Shown here: piece after piece, positions 1-9,242 of the stretch
Position numbering within the stretch: the stretch's first letter is position 1
How the letters are laid out: the number at the start of each line of letters is the position of its first letter
Origin: Mycobacterium sp.
GTDB taxonomy: Bacteria; Actinomycetota; Actinomycetes; Mycobacteriales; Mycobacteriaceae
Assembly: GCA_018882965.1 (NCBI GenBank)
Contig: VEQY01000029.1
Location: 1-37,588, forward strand
Length of the DNA: 37,588 nt
Direction: 5' to 3'
Notes under the pieces: model-generated
Told to the model about the DNA's origin: nothing
Seen by the model: the letters and a program-made list of their open reading frames with translations, nothing else
The model's database searches: none
Program-made: the position numbers and the translations under genes

Positions 1-104
1 CGCAGGCTGACCTGGCGCCGCCGGTACCGCACCGATCCGATGACCAGGACGGCGATCACGAGGACGGCGACGACCGCGACGGCGATCCAGAGTTCGGGTG
101 TCAC
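1..104 (-). CDS. ftsY: FtsY, signal recognition particle receptor (N-terminal fragment)
   Basis: Partial gene running off the left edge; only the first 34 codons are present. The GTG start lies 10 bases after the smc stop, on the same strand. The visible peptide is a short N-terminal hydrophobic segment (ELWIAVAVVAVLVIAVLVIG) followed by a basic stretch (VRYRRRQVSL). This matches the membrane anchor at the start of actinobacterial FtsY, the GTPase that docks SRP-ribosome complexes at the membrane. The GTPase domain lies outside the window, so the call rests on this N-terminus plus the smc-ftsY gene order of mycobacteria. Confidence 0.8.
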   Translation of the reverse strand, partial: MTPELWIAVAVVAVLVIAVLVIGSVRYRRRQVSL

Positions 105-114
105 CGCCCAGGCC

Positions 115-3100
115 TCAGGACTGCCCGCTCGCGACCAGCGTCTCTCCCCGGATCCGTTGCGAGATCACCGTGCTGATGCCGTCACCCTGCATGCTGACGC
201 CGTAGAGCGCGTCGGCGATCTCCATGGTCGGTTTCTGGTGGGTGATCACGAGCAGCTGCGACTGTGCCCGAAGTTGTTCGAACAGTCCCAGCAGACGACG
301 CAGATTGATGTCGTCCAGCGCGGCCTCGACCTCGTCCATGACGTAGAACGGCGAGGGCCGGGCCCGGAAGATCGCCACCAGCATCGCCACCGCGGTCAGC
401 GACTTCTCACCACCGGAGAGCAGTGAGAGCCGCTTGATCTTCTTACCCGGCGGACGCGCCTCCACCTCGACCCCGGTAGCCAGCAGGTCGTCGGGATCGC
501 TGAGCAGCAACCGGCCCTCACCGCCGGGAAAGAGGGCGGCGAACACGTCGGAGAACTCGCGCGCCACGTCGTCGAAGGCCTCGGTGAACACCTGCAGGAT
601 GCGCGCATCGACGTCGGCGATCACGTCGAGCAGATCCTTGCGGGCGGACTTGACGTCTTCGAGTTGGGTGGACAGGAAGTTGTAGCGCTCCTCCAGCGCG
701 GCGAACTCCTCCAGCGCCAGTGGGTTGACCCGCCCGAGTTCGGCCAGATCACGCTCGGCCCGTTTGGCGCGGCGCTCCTGGGTGGCGCGGTCGAAGGGCA
801 TCGGCGCCGGCGCGGTGACCTGCTCGCCGCGCTCGCGGGCCTGCTCGTACTCGGCCATCTCCAGTTCCGACGGCGGGAGGGCCACATCGGGGCCGTACTC
901 GGCGACGAGGTCGTCGGCGGCCATCCCGAATTGTTCGAGCACGTTCTGCTCGAGTTGCTCGATGCGCAGCGCCGCCTGGGCTTTGGCGACCTCGTCACGA
1001 TGCAGCGCGTCGGTGAGCTCACTGATCCGCGCGGCCAGGGCGGCGACCTCCGTGCGCGCGGCCGCGACCGTGGCAGTGCGCTGCTGACGTTCTGCGGCCA
1101 GCCGGTCGCGGGTCTGGGAGGCGGCGGCGACCACCGTGGCGAGCCGCTCGGCCACCCGCCGACCCTGCTCGGCGACCGCTTCGGCGACCGCCGCTGCGTT
1201 GCGGGGTGCCGCGCGGGCCTGCTCGGCGCGCAGTCGGGTCTCGCGCTCGGCGGCAGCCGCCCGGCGCAGGGAGTCCGCCCGGCCGCGCACCGCGTCGGCC
1301 CGCTCCTCGGCCGTGCGCACCGCCAGCCGCGCTTCCACCTCGGTCGCCCGCGCCGACTCCGCCGCCGCCTGGCGCTGCTGGCGCTCACCCGGGGTCGCCT
1401 CGACGGCGGTGTGGGTCTCGCGGGCTGCACCGAGTCGGGCCTCGAGTTCACTGAGTTCGGCGACCGTCTCGGCCCGGCCCGCTTCCAACTCCTCGCGCTG
1501 GACCAGCAGGCGCCGCCACTCCTCCTCGGCCGCTCGTACTTCCTGGCCGAGCCTGCCCAGCTGCTCGTAGATCGCCGACATCGCGGCGTCGGACTCGTTG
1601 AGCGCCGCCAGCGCCTGCTCGGCGGCGTCCTGCCGATCGGCCTGCTCGGCCAGCGCCCCGGCCAGCGCCGCATTGAGCTCGGCGACCCGTGTCTCGGTCG
1701 CGGCCAGCTCGGTGCGCGCCTTCTCGATCTCGCCGGTGATCTCCAGCGTGCTGGGTTTGCGATGTGAACCGCCGTCGACCCAGCCGGCCCCGACCATGTC
1801 GCCATCCCGGGTGACCGCGCGCAGCGCGGGCCGTGACGCCACCAGATCCAGGGCGAGCGCGAGGTCGTCGACAACGGCGACGCCGTCCAGGATCGCGGTC
1901 ATCGCCCCCCGCAGCCGCGGCGGCGCGTCGACGAGGTCCGCCGCCCAGCGGGCGCCGGGCGGCAGCGCACCCTCCGGGCGATTCGGTGCCGGCCAGTCCG
2001 CCAGCACGATCGCGGCACGGCCGCCGTCGGAATCTTTGAGCGCCCCTATCGCTGACCGGACCGCGCTGAAGTCGTCGGCCGCCACGGCGTCCGCGACAAC
2101 GCCCAGCACCTCCGCCAGCGCTGTCTCGTAGCCGGGCTGCACCTTGACGAGTTCGGCGATGGTTCCGAAAAGCCCCGCGCCAGTGCGATTTTCGATAAGC
2201 CAAGCCGCACCGTCTCGGCGATCAAGGCCAACCGCGAGGGCTTCGATGCGGGCTCGCAGCGAGGCAACCTGCCGTTCCGCGGTGCGCTCCGCGGCCTGCA
2301 ATTCGGTCACCCGCTCATCGGCCAGGCGCAGCGCCGCCACCGTACGGTCGTGGTGCTCGTCGAGCCCGACCTCACCCTGGTCGAGTTCACCCACCCGGCC
2401 CTGGATGGTCTCGAACTCCGCGCGCGCGACCTCGGTGCGGGAGGCGGCCTCCTCGATCGCGGTCGTCAGCCGCGCCACGCCGTCGTCGATCGACTCGACC
2501 CGGGCGCGACTGGTCTCCACCTGCCCGGCGAGCCTGGCCAGGCCCTCTCGCCGGTCGGCCTCGGCCCGGACCGCAGCCAGGTGGGCCCGCTCCGCCTCGG
2601 CGGCAGCCCCCTCCCGGTCGGCGAGTTCGGTCTGGGCGACGTCCAGCCGAGCGCGGGCCTCGGCCAGCTCGGCGAGCAGCTGCCGCTCCTGCGCGGCGAC
2701 CTCGGTGGCCTCGGCCTCCAACGCGTCGGGGTCGGTGCCGGTGGCGGTCGCAGGTTCGACGTCGAGGTACTGCGCACGCTCGGTGGCGATCCGGATCGTC
2801 GTGCTGACCCGCTCGGCGAGCGCCGACAGCCGGAACCAGGTCTGCTGTGCGGCGTCGGTGCGATCCGACAGCGTCGCCACCGCGGCCTCGTCCGTGGCGA
2901 GCTGCGCGGCGGCCTGCGCCTGACGGGCCGCCGCCTCGTCGTGCTCGCGGCGCAGCGTCGCTTCGATGTCCTCGACGCTCGCGAATTCGGCGCGCCGGCC
3001 CACCAGGTCGTCGGCGGCCAGCCGCAGCCGGGCGTCGCGCAGGTCGGCCTGGATGCTCGCCGCGCGACGGGCGACCTCGGCCTGTCGGCCCAGCGGCTTG

Positions 3101-3705
3101 AGTTGGCGGCGAAGCTCGGTGGTCAGGTCGGTCAGCCGGGCCAGGTTGGCCGCCGTGGCCTCGAGCTTGCGCAGCGCCTTCTCCTTGCGCTTGCGATGTT
3201 TGAGCACCCCGGCGGCTTCCTCGATGAAGGCGCGGCGGTCCTCCGGACGCGACTCGAGGATCTGCGCCAGCCGGCCCTGCCCGACGATGACGTGCATCTC
3301 CCGGCCGATTCCGGAGTCGCTGAGGAGTTCCTGGATGTCCATCAGCCGGCAACTGCTGCCGTTGATCTCGTACTCGCCTGCCCCGTCGCGGAACATCCGC
3401 CGGGTGATCGACACCTCGGAGTATTCGATCGGCAGGGCGTGATCGGAGTTGTCGATGGTCAGCGTCACCTCGGCGCGCCCCAGCGGCGGGCGCGAGGAGG
3501 TTCCGGCGAAGATGACGTCCTCCATCTTGCCGCCGCGCAGGGTCTTGGCGCCCTGCTCGCCCATCACCCAGGCCAGCGCGTCGACGACGTTGGATTTGCC
3601 GGCACCGTTGGGGCCGACCACGCAGGTGATCCCCGGCTCGAAGCGCAGAGTCGTTGGCGACGCGAAGGATTTGAACCCTTTGAGCGTCAGACTCTTGAGG
3701 TACAC
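115..3705 (-). CDS. smc: Chromosome segregation protein SMC
   Basis: Structural maintenance of chromosomes ATPase of 1196 residues, the normal size for bacterial SMC. It compacts and helps segregate the chromosome together with ScpA and ScpB. The N-terminal head carries a Walker A motif GPNGAGKS (residues 31-38) and a Q-loop near [12 protein letters not shown]. Long Ala/Glu/Arg-rich coiled coils flank a globular hinge at roughly 520-660. The C-terminal head has the ABC signature LSGGEKS (about 1096-1102) and Walker [14 protein letters not shown] (about 1120-1132), with a switch His in ITHQKPTM. The start is GTG ([14 protein letters not shown]). It lies 25 bases after acyP and 10 bases before ftsY, so it probably belongs to the same transcription unit. 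Confidence 0.98.
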   Translation of the reverse strand: MYLKSLTLKGFKSFASPTTLRFEPGITCVVGPNGAGKSNVVDALAWVMGEQGAKTLRGGKMEDVIFAGTSSRPPLGRAEVTLTIDNSDHALPIEYSEVSITRRMFRDGAGEYEINGSSCRLMDIQELLSDSGIGREMHVIVGQGRLAQILESRPEDRRAFIEEAAGVLKHRKRKEKALRKLEATAANLARLTDLTTELRRQLKPLGRQAEVARRAASIQADLRDARLRLAADDLVGRRAEFASVEDIEATLRREHDEAAARQAQAAAQLATDEAAVATLSDRTDAAQQTWFRLSALAERVSTTIRIATERAQYLDVEPATATGTDPDALEAEATEVAAQERQLLAELAEARARLDVAQTELADREGAAAEAERAHLAAVRAEADRREGLARLAGQVETSRARVESIDDGVARLTTAIEEAASRTEVARAEFETIQGRVGELDQGEVGLDEHHDRTVAALRLADERVTELQAAERTAERQVASLRARIEALAVGLDRRDGAAWLIENRTGAGLFGTIAELVKVQPGYETALAEVLGVVADAVAADDFSAVRSAIGALKDSDGGRAAIVLADWPAPNRPEGALPPGARWAADLVDAPPRLRGAMTAILDGVAVVDDLALALDLVASRPALRAVTRDGDMVGAGWVDGGSHRKPSTLEITGEIEKARTELAATETRVAELNAALAGALAEQADRQDAAEQALAALNESDAAMSAIYEQLGRLGQEVRAAEEEWRRLLVQREELEAGRAETVAELSELEARLGAARETHTAVEATPGERQQRQAAAESARATEVEARLAVRTAEERADAVRGRADSLRRAAAAERETRLRAEQARAAPRNAAAVAEAVAEQGRRVAERLATVVAAASQTRDRLAAERQQRTATVAAARTEVAALAARISELTDALHRDEVAKAQAALRIEQLEQNVLEQFGMAADDLVAEYGPDVALPPSELEMAEYEQARERGEQVTAPAPMPFDRATQERRAKRAERDLAELGRVNPLALEEFAALEERYNFLSTQLEDVKSARKDLLDVIADVDARILQVFTEAFDDVAREFSDVFAALFPGGEGRLLLSDPDDLLATGVEVEARPPGKKIKRLSLLSGGEKSLTAVAMLVAIFRARPSPFYVMDEVEAALDDINLRRLLGLFEQLRAQSQLLVITHQKPTMEIADALYGVSMQGDGISTVISQRIRGETLVASGQS

Positions 3706-3730
3706 GTCGCGAAGCGTACCGGCGGAACCC

Positions 3731-4018
3731 TCAGCGTTCGCGGAAGCCCGGCCCGATCGGCGTCAGGGTCTCACCGGGCGGGCTGAAGTCGGCCACCACC
3801 GTGTCCACCGAGCCCGGGGTGGACCCGCCGCGCAGCAGTCCCAGGAGCTGCTCGCAGGCGTCGCGGGGTCCCTGCGCGACCACCAGAACGCGGCCGTCGG
3901 GCTGGTTGGCCGCATAGCCCTCCAACCCGAGCTCCAGTGCCCGCGACCGGGTCCACCAGCGGAAACCGACGCCCTGGACGTGCCCGTGCACCCAGGCGGT
4001 CAGCCGGGTTCCGCTCAC
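3731..4018 (-). CDS. acyP: Acylphosphatase
   Basis: Small enzyme (95 residues) that hydrolyses the carboxyl-phosphate bond of acylphosphates. The diagnostic signature is present: VQGVGFRWW with the phosphate-binding Arg at residue 20, and GYAANQPDG with the catalytic Asn at residue 38. The GTG start at 4018 shares bases with the stop codon of the upstream OsmC-like gene (GTGA overlap), so translation is probably coupled. The frame stays open further upstream, but that stretch is Arg/Pro-rich shadow of the neighbouring gene. The start used here gives the usual acylphosphatase length. Confidence 0.95.
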   Translation of the reverse strand: MSGTRLTAWVHGHVQGVGFRWWTRSRALELGLEGYAANQPDGRVLVVAQGPRDACEQLLGLLRGGSTPGSVDTVVADFSPPGETLTPIGPGFRER

Positions 4019-4449
4019 GATCCCCCACCGGCCACCTCGAGGGTGACCTCCGCACCCGCCTTCAGCGTCCGCCCGACGGTGCAGACCTGGTCGATGGCGC
4101 GGCGGACGACGAGCAGCAGTCGCTCGCGCTCCTCGTCGTCCAGCCCGGAGAGATCGACTTCGAGTTTCTCGGCCAGGCGGGGGTAGCGCTCCTGATCCCG
4201 GTCGGCGGGCCCGGAGACCCGGATCACCGCCCGGTAGCCGTCGCCGAGGCGGCGGCGGAGCGGCTGGTCGCTGCTCAGGCCGCTGCAACCGGCCAGGGCG
4301 ATCTTGAGCAGTTCGCCCGGGGTGAAGACGCCGTCGTCGGTCTCCGAACCGATGAGCACTTCGGCGCCGCGGCTGCTGTGGCCGGTGTAGCGGCGGATCC
4401 CGGTGCGCTCCACCCAGAGGCTGGTCGCGGGCGGCGTCTGCTGTGTCAT
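4015..4449 (-). CDS. OsmC/Ohr-family protein
   Basis: A 144-residue protein of the OsmC/Ohr family, whose characterised members are thiol peroxidases that reduce organic hydroperoxides. The two family cysteines are visible: Cys54 in [11 protein letters not shown] and Cys123 in [13 protein letters not shown], along with the Glu-rich helix between them. It corresponds in position to Rv2923c of M. tuberculosis (recalled order). Its ATG overlaps the fpg stop (ATGA), and its own stop overlaps the acyP start. Whether it acts on organic or osmotic-stress peroxides cannot be told from sequence. Confidence 0.9.
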   Translation of the reverse strand: MTQQTPPATSLWVERTGIRRYTGHSSRGAEVLIGSETDDGVFTPGELLKIALAGCSGLSSDQPLRRRLGDGYRAVIRVSGPADRDQERYPRLAEKLEVDLSGLDDEERERLLLVVRRAIDQVCTVGRTLKAGAEVTLEVAGGGS

Positions 4450-5312
4450 GCGCCTTTTCTACCGCTGCGCGGCCGGGGCTGACACGCCGGGCAGTAGTAC
4501 GAGGATCGGTTCATGAACCTCTCGCGTCGAATGACCGCCCCGCAACGGCGGCAGTTCCGATCGGCCCGCCCGTAGACGTTCAGCGATCGGTCGAAGTACC
4601 CGGACTGGCCGTTGACGTTGACGTAGAGCGAATCAAAGGACGTGCCGCCCTGCTCGAGCGCCTCCCGCATGACCCCGGTCGCCGAATCGAGCAACTCGCC
4701 CAGCCGGCGGCGGGTGAGCCTGTCCGCGACGCGGGCACCGTTGATCCCGGCCCGCCACAGTGCCTCATCGGCATAGATGTTGCCGATCCCCGACACCACC
4801 GTCTGGTCGAGCAACTGCCGTTTGATCTCGGAGTGCTTGCGGCGCAACGTGTTTACAACGCGATCACGATCGAAGAGGGGATCAAGCGGATCGCGCGCGA
4901 TGTGCGCGACCGGGACGGGAAGCGGACTCCCGTCGACGGTCACGATGTCGGCCAACTGCCAGCTGCCGAAGGTTCGCTGATCGACGAAACTGAGAGTGGT
5001 GCCGTCATCGAGTTCGGCGACGATACGGATGTGCTCACCGTGCGCGACGGGGCCGACGAGCATCTGACCGCTCATGCCGAGGTGCACCACCAGCGCGTCG
5101 CGGCCGTCATCGAGGGTCAGCCAGAGGTACTTTCCCCGGCGGCCGGTCTCGGTGAGACGCGCGCCGCTCAGTCGCGCGGTGAGGTCGGCTTCGCCGGCCT
5201 CGTGCCGGCGCACCGCCCGCGGATGGAGCACCCGTACCTCGGCGATGGCGCGGCCGGCGACATGCGCCTGCAGACCGCGGCGGACGACTTCGACCTCGGG
5301 CAGTTCAGGCAT
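4446..5312 (-). CDS. mutM: Formamidopyrimidine-DNA glycosylase (Fpg/MutM)
   Basis: Base-excision repair enzyme that removes 8-oxoguanine and formamidopyrimidines and nicks the abasic site. The start is fixed by chemistry: after Met removal the catalytic N-terminal Pro and Glu of [14 protein letters not shown] must be exposed, so the ATG at 5312 is used although the frame is open further upstream. The product is 288 residues. Other marks are the Lys in GRRGKYLWL, the H2TH region ([16 protein letters not shown]) and a C-terminal zinc finger with [11 protein letters not shown] and YYCPACQ. The start lies inside the end of rnc (8-base overlap), and the stop overlaps the OsmC-like start. Confidence 0.97.
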   Translation of the reverse strand: MPELPEVEVVRRGLQAHVAGRAIAEVRVLHPRAVRRHEAGEADLTARLSGARLTETGRRGKYLWLTLDDGRDALVVHLGMSGQMLVGPVAHGEHIRIVAELDDGTTLSFVDQRTFGSWQLADIVTVDGSPLPVPVAHIARDPLDPLFDRDRVVNTLRRKHSEIKRQLLDQTVVSGIGNIYADEALWRAGINGARVADRLTRRRLGELLDSATGVMREALEQGGTSFDSLYVNVNGQSGYFDRSLNVYGRADRNCRRCGAVIRRERFMNRSSYYCPACQPRPRSGRKGA

Positions 5313-6051
5313 CCAGTCCGGGCGCCTCGTCACCCGGGGGAAGTTCGGCATCCAACGCGGTCCAGGCCTGCGCGGCGGCTCGGGTCTCGGCGGCTTTCTT
5401 CGAGCGGCCCTGTCCGCGCCCGTAGACGACACCGTTGACGTAAACGGCCGCGGAGTAGCGCCGGTCGTGATCCGGGCCGCGTGAGCTGACCTCGTAGCGG
5501 GGCACGCCGAGACCGCGTGCCGAGGTCAGCTCCTGCAGGCTGGATTTCCACTCCAGCGCCGCACCCAGGGTCGGGGCCGTCTCGAGCAGCCCCTCGAAGA
5601 GCCTCAGGATGACCTCCCGGGTGCGGAGCAGTCCGTGCTGCAGGTAGACCGCCCCGATCAGCGACTCCAGCGTGTCGGCCAGGATCGAGGACTTCGCGTG
5701 GCCTCCGGTGTTGAGCTCGCCCCGGCCCAGCAGGAGGTAGTCGCCCAGCCCGTCCTCGGTCAGACCGCGAGCCACCCCGGCCAGGGCACGGCTGTTGACG
5801 ACGCTGTTGCGCAGCTTGGCCAGGTCACCTTCGGAACTGTCGGGGTGACGACGGTAGAGCTCCTCGACGATCACCAGGCCGAGCACGGCGTCGCCGAGCA
5901 ACTCCAGTCGTTCGTTGGTCGGCAAGCCGCCCTGCTCGTAGGCGTAGCTGCGGTGGGTCAGCGCCATCGTCAGGAGGTCGTCGGGCAACTCGACGCCGAG
6001 CGCGTCGAGCAGCGTGCGCCGGGACGGCGCCGGGGGCGGCGGCGATGTCAT
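5305..6051 (-). CDS. rnc: Ribonuclease III
   Basis: Double-strand-specific endoribonuclease that processes rRNA precursors and structured RNAs. The product is 248 residues. The catalytic signature [16 protein letters not shown] is near residues 45-60, a second acidic cluster lies in [15 protein letters not shown], and a C-terminal double-stranded-RNA-binding domain occupies about the last 75 residues ([15 protein letters not shown] through [12 protein letters not shown]). The ATG at 6051 overlaps the stop of the upstream DUF177 gene (ATGA). The reading frame is open another 46 codons upstream, but that stretch lies inside DUF177 and looks non-native. It sits in the yceD-rnc-fpg chain typical of actinobacteria. 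Confidence 0.97.
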   Translation of the reverse strand: MTSPPPPAPSRRTLLDALGVELPDDLLTMALTHRSYAYEQGGLPTNERLELLGDAVLGLVIVEELYRRHPDSSEGDLAKLRNSVVNSRALAGVARGLTEDGLGDYLLLGRGELNTGGHAKSSILADTLESLIGAVYLQHGLLRTREVILRLFEGLLETAPTLGAALEWKSSLQELTSARGLGVPRYEVSSRGPDHDRRYSAAVYVNGVVYGRGQGRSKKAAETRAAAQAWTALDAELPPGDEAPGLDA

Positions 6052-6626
6052 GGCGCGGGTGCCTCGGGCGGCAACATCCCGGCGAGTTTGGCCCATCGCG
6101 GGTCGATCTGCTCGTGGCGGTGGCCCGGCTCGGCTGTCGCCAGCGCGACCCCGCACTGCGGGCACAGCCCGGGGCAGTCCGCCGAGCACAGCGGCGCGAA
6201 GGGCAGGACCAGGCCGACCGCGTCGACGATCGGCTGCAGCAGATCGACGGTCTGGTCGACGACGTGGCCCACCTCATCCTCTTCAGTGGTGGCCTCGGTG
6301 ACGCTGTCGGGATAGGCGAACAACTCGGTCAGCTCGATCGCGACGTCGCCGTGGACGGCGCCGAGGCAGCGCGAGCACTCCCCGCGGGTCGGGGCCCGCA
6401 CGGTGCCCGACACCAGGACCCCCTCCGAGACCGACTCGACCCGCAGGTCGAGATCCAGCTGAGCACCCGGCTCGATCCCGATCAACTCCAGGCCGATCCG
6501 TGCCGGGCTGGGCACCTCCGTGCGGATCGTCAGCATGGCGCCGGGGCGCCGGCCCAGCCGGGAAACGTCAAAAACCAAGGGCCTGCGCGGATCCGGTTGG
6601 CCGGCAGGGCTATCGGACGTCGCCAT
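6048..6626 (-). CDS. DUF177/YceD family protein
   Basis: A 192-residue member of the YceD/DUF177 family. E. coli YceD is required for normal 23S rRNA accumulation, so a role in ribosome biogenesis is likely, though inferred. Two cysteine clusters are visible: CSRCLG in the middle and [13 protein letters not shown] near the C-terminus, the latter resembling a metal-binding ribbon. In many bacteria this gene precedes rpmF; here it precedes rnc, with an ATGA overlap. The ATG start is well placed. A hairpin and short repeats separate it from sepIVA upstream. Confidence 0.88.
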   Translation of the reverse strand: MATSDSPAGQPDPRRPLVFDVSRLGRRPGAMLTIRTEVPSPARIGLELIGIEPGAQLDLDLRVESVSEGVLVSGTVRAPTRGECSRCLGAVHGDVAIELTELFAYPDSVTEATTEEDEVGHVVDQTVDLLQPIVDAVGLVLPFAPLCSADCPGLCPQCGVALATAEPGHRHEQIDPRWAKLAGMLPPEAPAP

Positions 6627-6660
6627 GGGGCGATCCTACGGCGCGAACGCGGCGCTCAAA

Positions 6661-6682
6661 CCGGGCAGTGGACCCCGCCCGG
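6661..6682 (-). terminator. Possible hairpin between sepIVA and DUF177
   Basis: Inverted repeat CCGGGC / GCCCGG with a 10-base loop. On the minus strand it is followed by TTTGAG. It lies between the sepIVA stop and the DUF177 start, where it could attenuate or end sepIVA transcription. The stem is short and the U-run is weak, so this is tentative. Confidence 0.3.
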
Positions 6683-6687
6683 ACTTT

Positions 6688-6730
6688 TCAGTGCTGTGCC
6701 CTCTCAGTGCTGTACTTCTCAGTGCTGTAC
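6688..6730. repeat. Three tandem 15-16-base repeats over the sepIVA stop
   Basis: The string TCAGTGCTGT begins at 6688, 6704 and 6719 (plus strand), so three near-identical 15-16-base units lie in a row. On the minus strand the rightmost unit encodes the end of SepIVA (CAG CAC TGA), and the other two repeat that stop-codon context downstream. It looks like local slippage duplication at the 3' end of the gene. Confidence 0.8.
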
Positions 6731-7456
6731 GTAGTCGTGGGTGCCCGAGGCGGTGCGCAACTGATGCCGGCCGCGGCTGACCGAGCGCAGGGTGCCGTTG
6801 AGGTACTCCTCGAATTGGGCGAGCTTGTTGTCGACGTAGATGTCGCACTCCCCGCGCAGCCGGTCGGCTTCGGCGTGGGCGGCGTCGATCAGCCGGGTCG
6901 CTTCGGCGTGGGCGGCTTGGACCACCTCGGTCGCCGAGACCAGACGCTGCTGCTCCTTGATGCCCTCCTGGACGGCGTTCTCGTAGGAGAGGTTGCCGTT
7001 TTCGACCAGGCGGTCGGCTTCGGCCTTCGCGCGGCTGGTGGCCGACTCGTAGTCGCGCTTGGCGGTCGCCGCGAGCCGGATGGCCTCCTCGCGCGAGTCG
7101 ATCATGGTGCGCTCGCTGTGCTGTCGGGCTTCGGCCACCATGCGGTCGGCCTGGGACTTCGCCTCGGCGAGCAGTCGGTCGGCCTCGGCACGGGCGTGGC
7201 CGAGCACTGACTCCGCTTCGGTGTTCGCGGTGGCCACGGCGGAGTCGGAGTGTTCCTTGGCCTCCCGCAGCAGGTTGTCGCGGGCGTCGAGCACGTCCTG
7301 GGCGTCATCGAGCTCGCCGGGGATCGCATCCTTGATGTCGTCGATCAGTTCCAGGACGTCGCCGCGGGGAACCACGCACCCCGCCGTCATGGGCACCCCG
7401 CGGGCCTCCTCGACGATGGCGCTCAGCTCGTCGAGCGCTTCAAAAACTCGGTACAC
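6719..7456 (-). CDS. sepIVA: SepIVA/DivIVA-like coiled-coil cell-division protein
   Basis: A 245-residue, strongly coiled-coil protein with many heptad-like Ala/Glu/Arg repeats (AEADRLLAEAKSQADRMVAE and similar). It corresponds to Rv2927c, the mycobacterial DivIVA-domain protein SepIVA, essential for septation and linked to cell-envelope precursor synthesis at the membrane. The N-terminus MYRVFEALDELSAIVEEARG is the conserved start. The GTG start is preceded by a good GGAGGG ribosome binding site. The C-terminus (HDYVQH) abuts three tandem repeats. Identity is firm by sequence feel and position; the molecular function is only partly known for the family. Confidence 0.9.
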   Translation of the reverse strand: MYRVFEALDELSAIVEEARGVPMTAGCVVPRGDVLELIDDIKDAIPGELDDAQDVLDARDNLLREAKEHSDSAVATANTEAESVLGHARAEADRLLAEAKSQADRMVAEARQHSERTMIDSREEAIRLAATAKRDYESATSRAKAEADRLVENGNLSYENAVQEGIKEQQRLVSATEVVQAAHAEATRLIDAAHAEADRLRGECDIYVDNKLAQFEEYLNGTLRSVSRGRHQLRTASGTHDYVQH

Positions 7457-7553
7457 GGTGCCCTCCAGACTCGACGGTTATAGGTAACTAGTGTGCCTGC
7501 TGTTACGCCTGTGACTAAGGTCCTGGCGCGGTGTGTCGCAAACCCGCGCATGC

Positions 7554-8033
7554 TCATCCCCCGGGCGATTTGGCCCGCAACCGGCGGTTCACCGCCTCGG
7601 GAAGCAGTGCCGAGACGTCGCCGCCGTGGCCCGCCACCTCCTTGGCCAGCGACGAGGACACGAACGAGTACCGCGGCGTGGTCGCCACGAAGAAGGTGTC
7701 CACACCGGCGATATGCCGGTTCATCTGAGCCATCTGCAGTTCGTACTCGAAGTCGGTTCCGGTCCGCAGGCCCTTGACGATCGCGGTCAGCCCGCGCGCC
7801 CGGACGAAGTCGACGACCAGACCCTCGCCGGCCTCCACCCGCAGGTTCGGCAGGTGGGCGGTGGCCTCCTCGATCATCTCGATCCGCTCCGGCACGCTGA
7901 ACATCCCCGACTTGCCCGGGTTGGCCAGTACCGCCACGATCACCTGGTCGAACTGGGCTGCCGCACGCTCGAAAACGTCGATATGCCCCAGCGTCACCGG
8001 GTCGAACGACCCCGGGCACACTGCGCCGCTCAT
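7554..8033 (-). CDS. coaD: Phosphopantetheine adenylyltransferase
   Basis: Catalyses the penultimate step of CoA synthesis, 4'-phosphopantetheine + ATP to dephospho-CoA. The product is 159 residues, the usual size. The nucleotidyltransferase signature is near the start: [19 protein letters not shown], with the TxGH His. The second motif is [12 protein letters not shown] (the family's ISSTxVR-like position). The ATG at 8033 is chosen because it places this motif 5-15 residues in, as in known CoaD; the open frame upstream overlaps rsmD and is spurious. It follows rsmD by 11 bases. Confidence 0.97.
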   Translation of the reverse strand: MSGAVCPGSFDPVTLGHIDVFERAAAQFDQVIVAVLANPGKSGMFSVPERIEMIEEATAHLPNLRVEAGEGLVVDFVRARGLTAIVKGLRTGTDFEYELQMAQMNRHIAGVDTFFVATTPRYSFVSSSLAKEVAGHGGDVSALLPEAVNRRLRAKSPGG

Positions 8034-8044
8034 GGCTGATGACG

Positions 8045-8605
8045 CTAGCAGGCACCCACGGCGGCCGCCTCGATGCGCGAATCGCCGTAGCGGCGCTCCG
8101 GCCACGCGGTCCAGCCGGCCGGCCAGCTCAGCGGGGACGCGGACGCGGGCCGCTCCACCACGACCACGCTGCCCGGACCGACCCATCCGTTGCGGTTCAG
8201 TGCCGCCAGCGTGGCGGTCAGCTCCGCCGGCGCGATGTCGTAGGGCGGGTCGGCCAGCACCAGATCCATCGGTGCGTCGGCCGCAACGGCCAGAACCGCT
8301 GCGACCTGGGCGCGGCGAACGACCGCACCGGCTAACCCGACGGTCGCGATGTTGCGCGCGACGACCTCCGCGGCACGCCGGTCGGACTCCACGAAGACCA
8401 CCGAGGCCGCCCCACGCGACAGCGCCTCCAGACCCAGCGCACCCGAGCCCGCGTAGAGGTCGAGCACCCGCAGGCCGTGGAAATCGCGTCGAGCCGCCAG
8501 CATGTTGAACAGTGCCTCGCGCACCCGGTCGGTGGTCGGCCTGGTTCCCCGGGCGGGTACGGCAAGCCGCCGGCCGCCCGCCGATCCGGCGACGATCCGG
8601 GTCAC
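8045..8605 (-). CDS. rsmD: 16S rRNA (guanine-N2)-methyltransferase RsmD
   Basis: SAM-dependent methyltransferase that modifies G966 (E. coli numbering) of 16S rRNA; 186 residues. The SAM-binding motif I is [20 protein letters not shown] (about residues 46-65), and the catalytic motif IV is LADPPYD. The N-terminal [17 protein letters not shown] with [13 protein letters not shown] is characteristic of RsmD. The GTG start lies 4 bases after the VKOR stop. RsmD-CoaD adjacency is a widespread pairing in bacteria. Confidence 0.95.
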   Translation of the reverse strand: MTRIVAGSAGGRRLAVPARGTRPTTDRVREALFNMLAARRDFHGLRVLDLYAGSGALGLEALSRGAASVVFVESDRRAAEVVARNIATVGLAGAVVRRAQVAAVLAVAADAPMDLVLADPPYDIAPAELTATLAALNRNGWVGPGSVVVVERPASASPLSWPAGWTAWPERRYGDSRIEAAAVGAC

Positions 8606-8609
8606 GGGG

Positions 8610-9242
8610 CTAGATCAGGGTCGACCAGTAGTCCCAGAAGCGGACCAGGATCAGCAGCAGCACCGCGGTGAACCACAGGGTGACCAGCGGCCAGCGCCAG
8701 TGATAGAGGGCTTGGGCCGCGGGGTTGGCCGCGAGCGGGCGCAACGCGATCGAGGCGACCACGACCAGCAGCGGGACGGTGACCGACCACACGACCATGC
8801 AGTACGGACAGAGCGCCCCGATCTCGTAGAGGGTCTCGTAGATCAGCCAGTGCACGAACACCACGCCCAGCGCGGTCCCGGCCGTCAGCCCGATCCAGTA
8901 CCAGCGCGGCAGCGGAACCCGGGCCACCGCCAGCACGCCGGTCACCACGACCAGCGTGAACGACACGACTCCGATCAGCGGGTTGGGGAAGCCGAATGCC
9001 GACGCCTCCGGACGGACCATCACCGATCCGCAGGACAGCACCGGGTTGATGCTGCAGGAGGGCACGTAGCTGGGGTTGAGGAGCATCTCGATCTTCTCGA
9101 TCAGCAGCGTGGCAGAGGCCCCCAGCCCGATGACACCGGCGATCAGTACCCACCACGCGCTGGGCCGTGGGACGACGACCCCGTCGGGCCCGCTCGCCTC
9201 GACCGGCGCCGGCTGCGGCGCGGCGGGCGCGGTGACGCTCAC
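8610..9242 (-). CDS. Vitamin K epoxide reductase (VKOR)-family membrane protein
   Basis: Integral membrane protein of 210 residues that in actinobacteria replaces DsbB: it reoxidises the periplasmic DsbA partner and passes electrons to menaquinone. Both cysteine pairs are present: the loop cysteines in [13 protein letters not shown] and the quinone-proximal pair in [11 protein letters not shown]. About four to five hydrophobic segments are visible. Its GTG start overlaps the stop of the DsbA-like gene (GTGA), so the oxidase and its partner are probably made together. It corresponds to Rv2968c by recalled position. Confidence 0.95.
   Translation of the reverse strand: MSVTAPAAPQPAPVEASGPDGVVVPRPSAWWVLIAGVIGLGASATLLIEKIEMLLNPSYVPSCSINPVLSCGSVMVRPEASAFGFPNPLIGVVSFTLVVVTGVLAVARVPLPRWYWIGLTAGTALGVVFVHWLIYETLYEIGALCPYCMVVWSVTVPLLVVVASIALRPLAANPAAQALYHWRWPLVTLWFTAVLLLILVRFWDYWSTLI

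Noticed and set aside
2350..3786. Long plus-strand open frame (478 codons) antisense to smc
   Set aside because: Composition is that of a shadow of the SMC coiled-coil codons in a GC-rich genome (Arg/Gly/Leu/Pro-rich, no motif); smc is unmistakable on the other strand.
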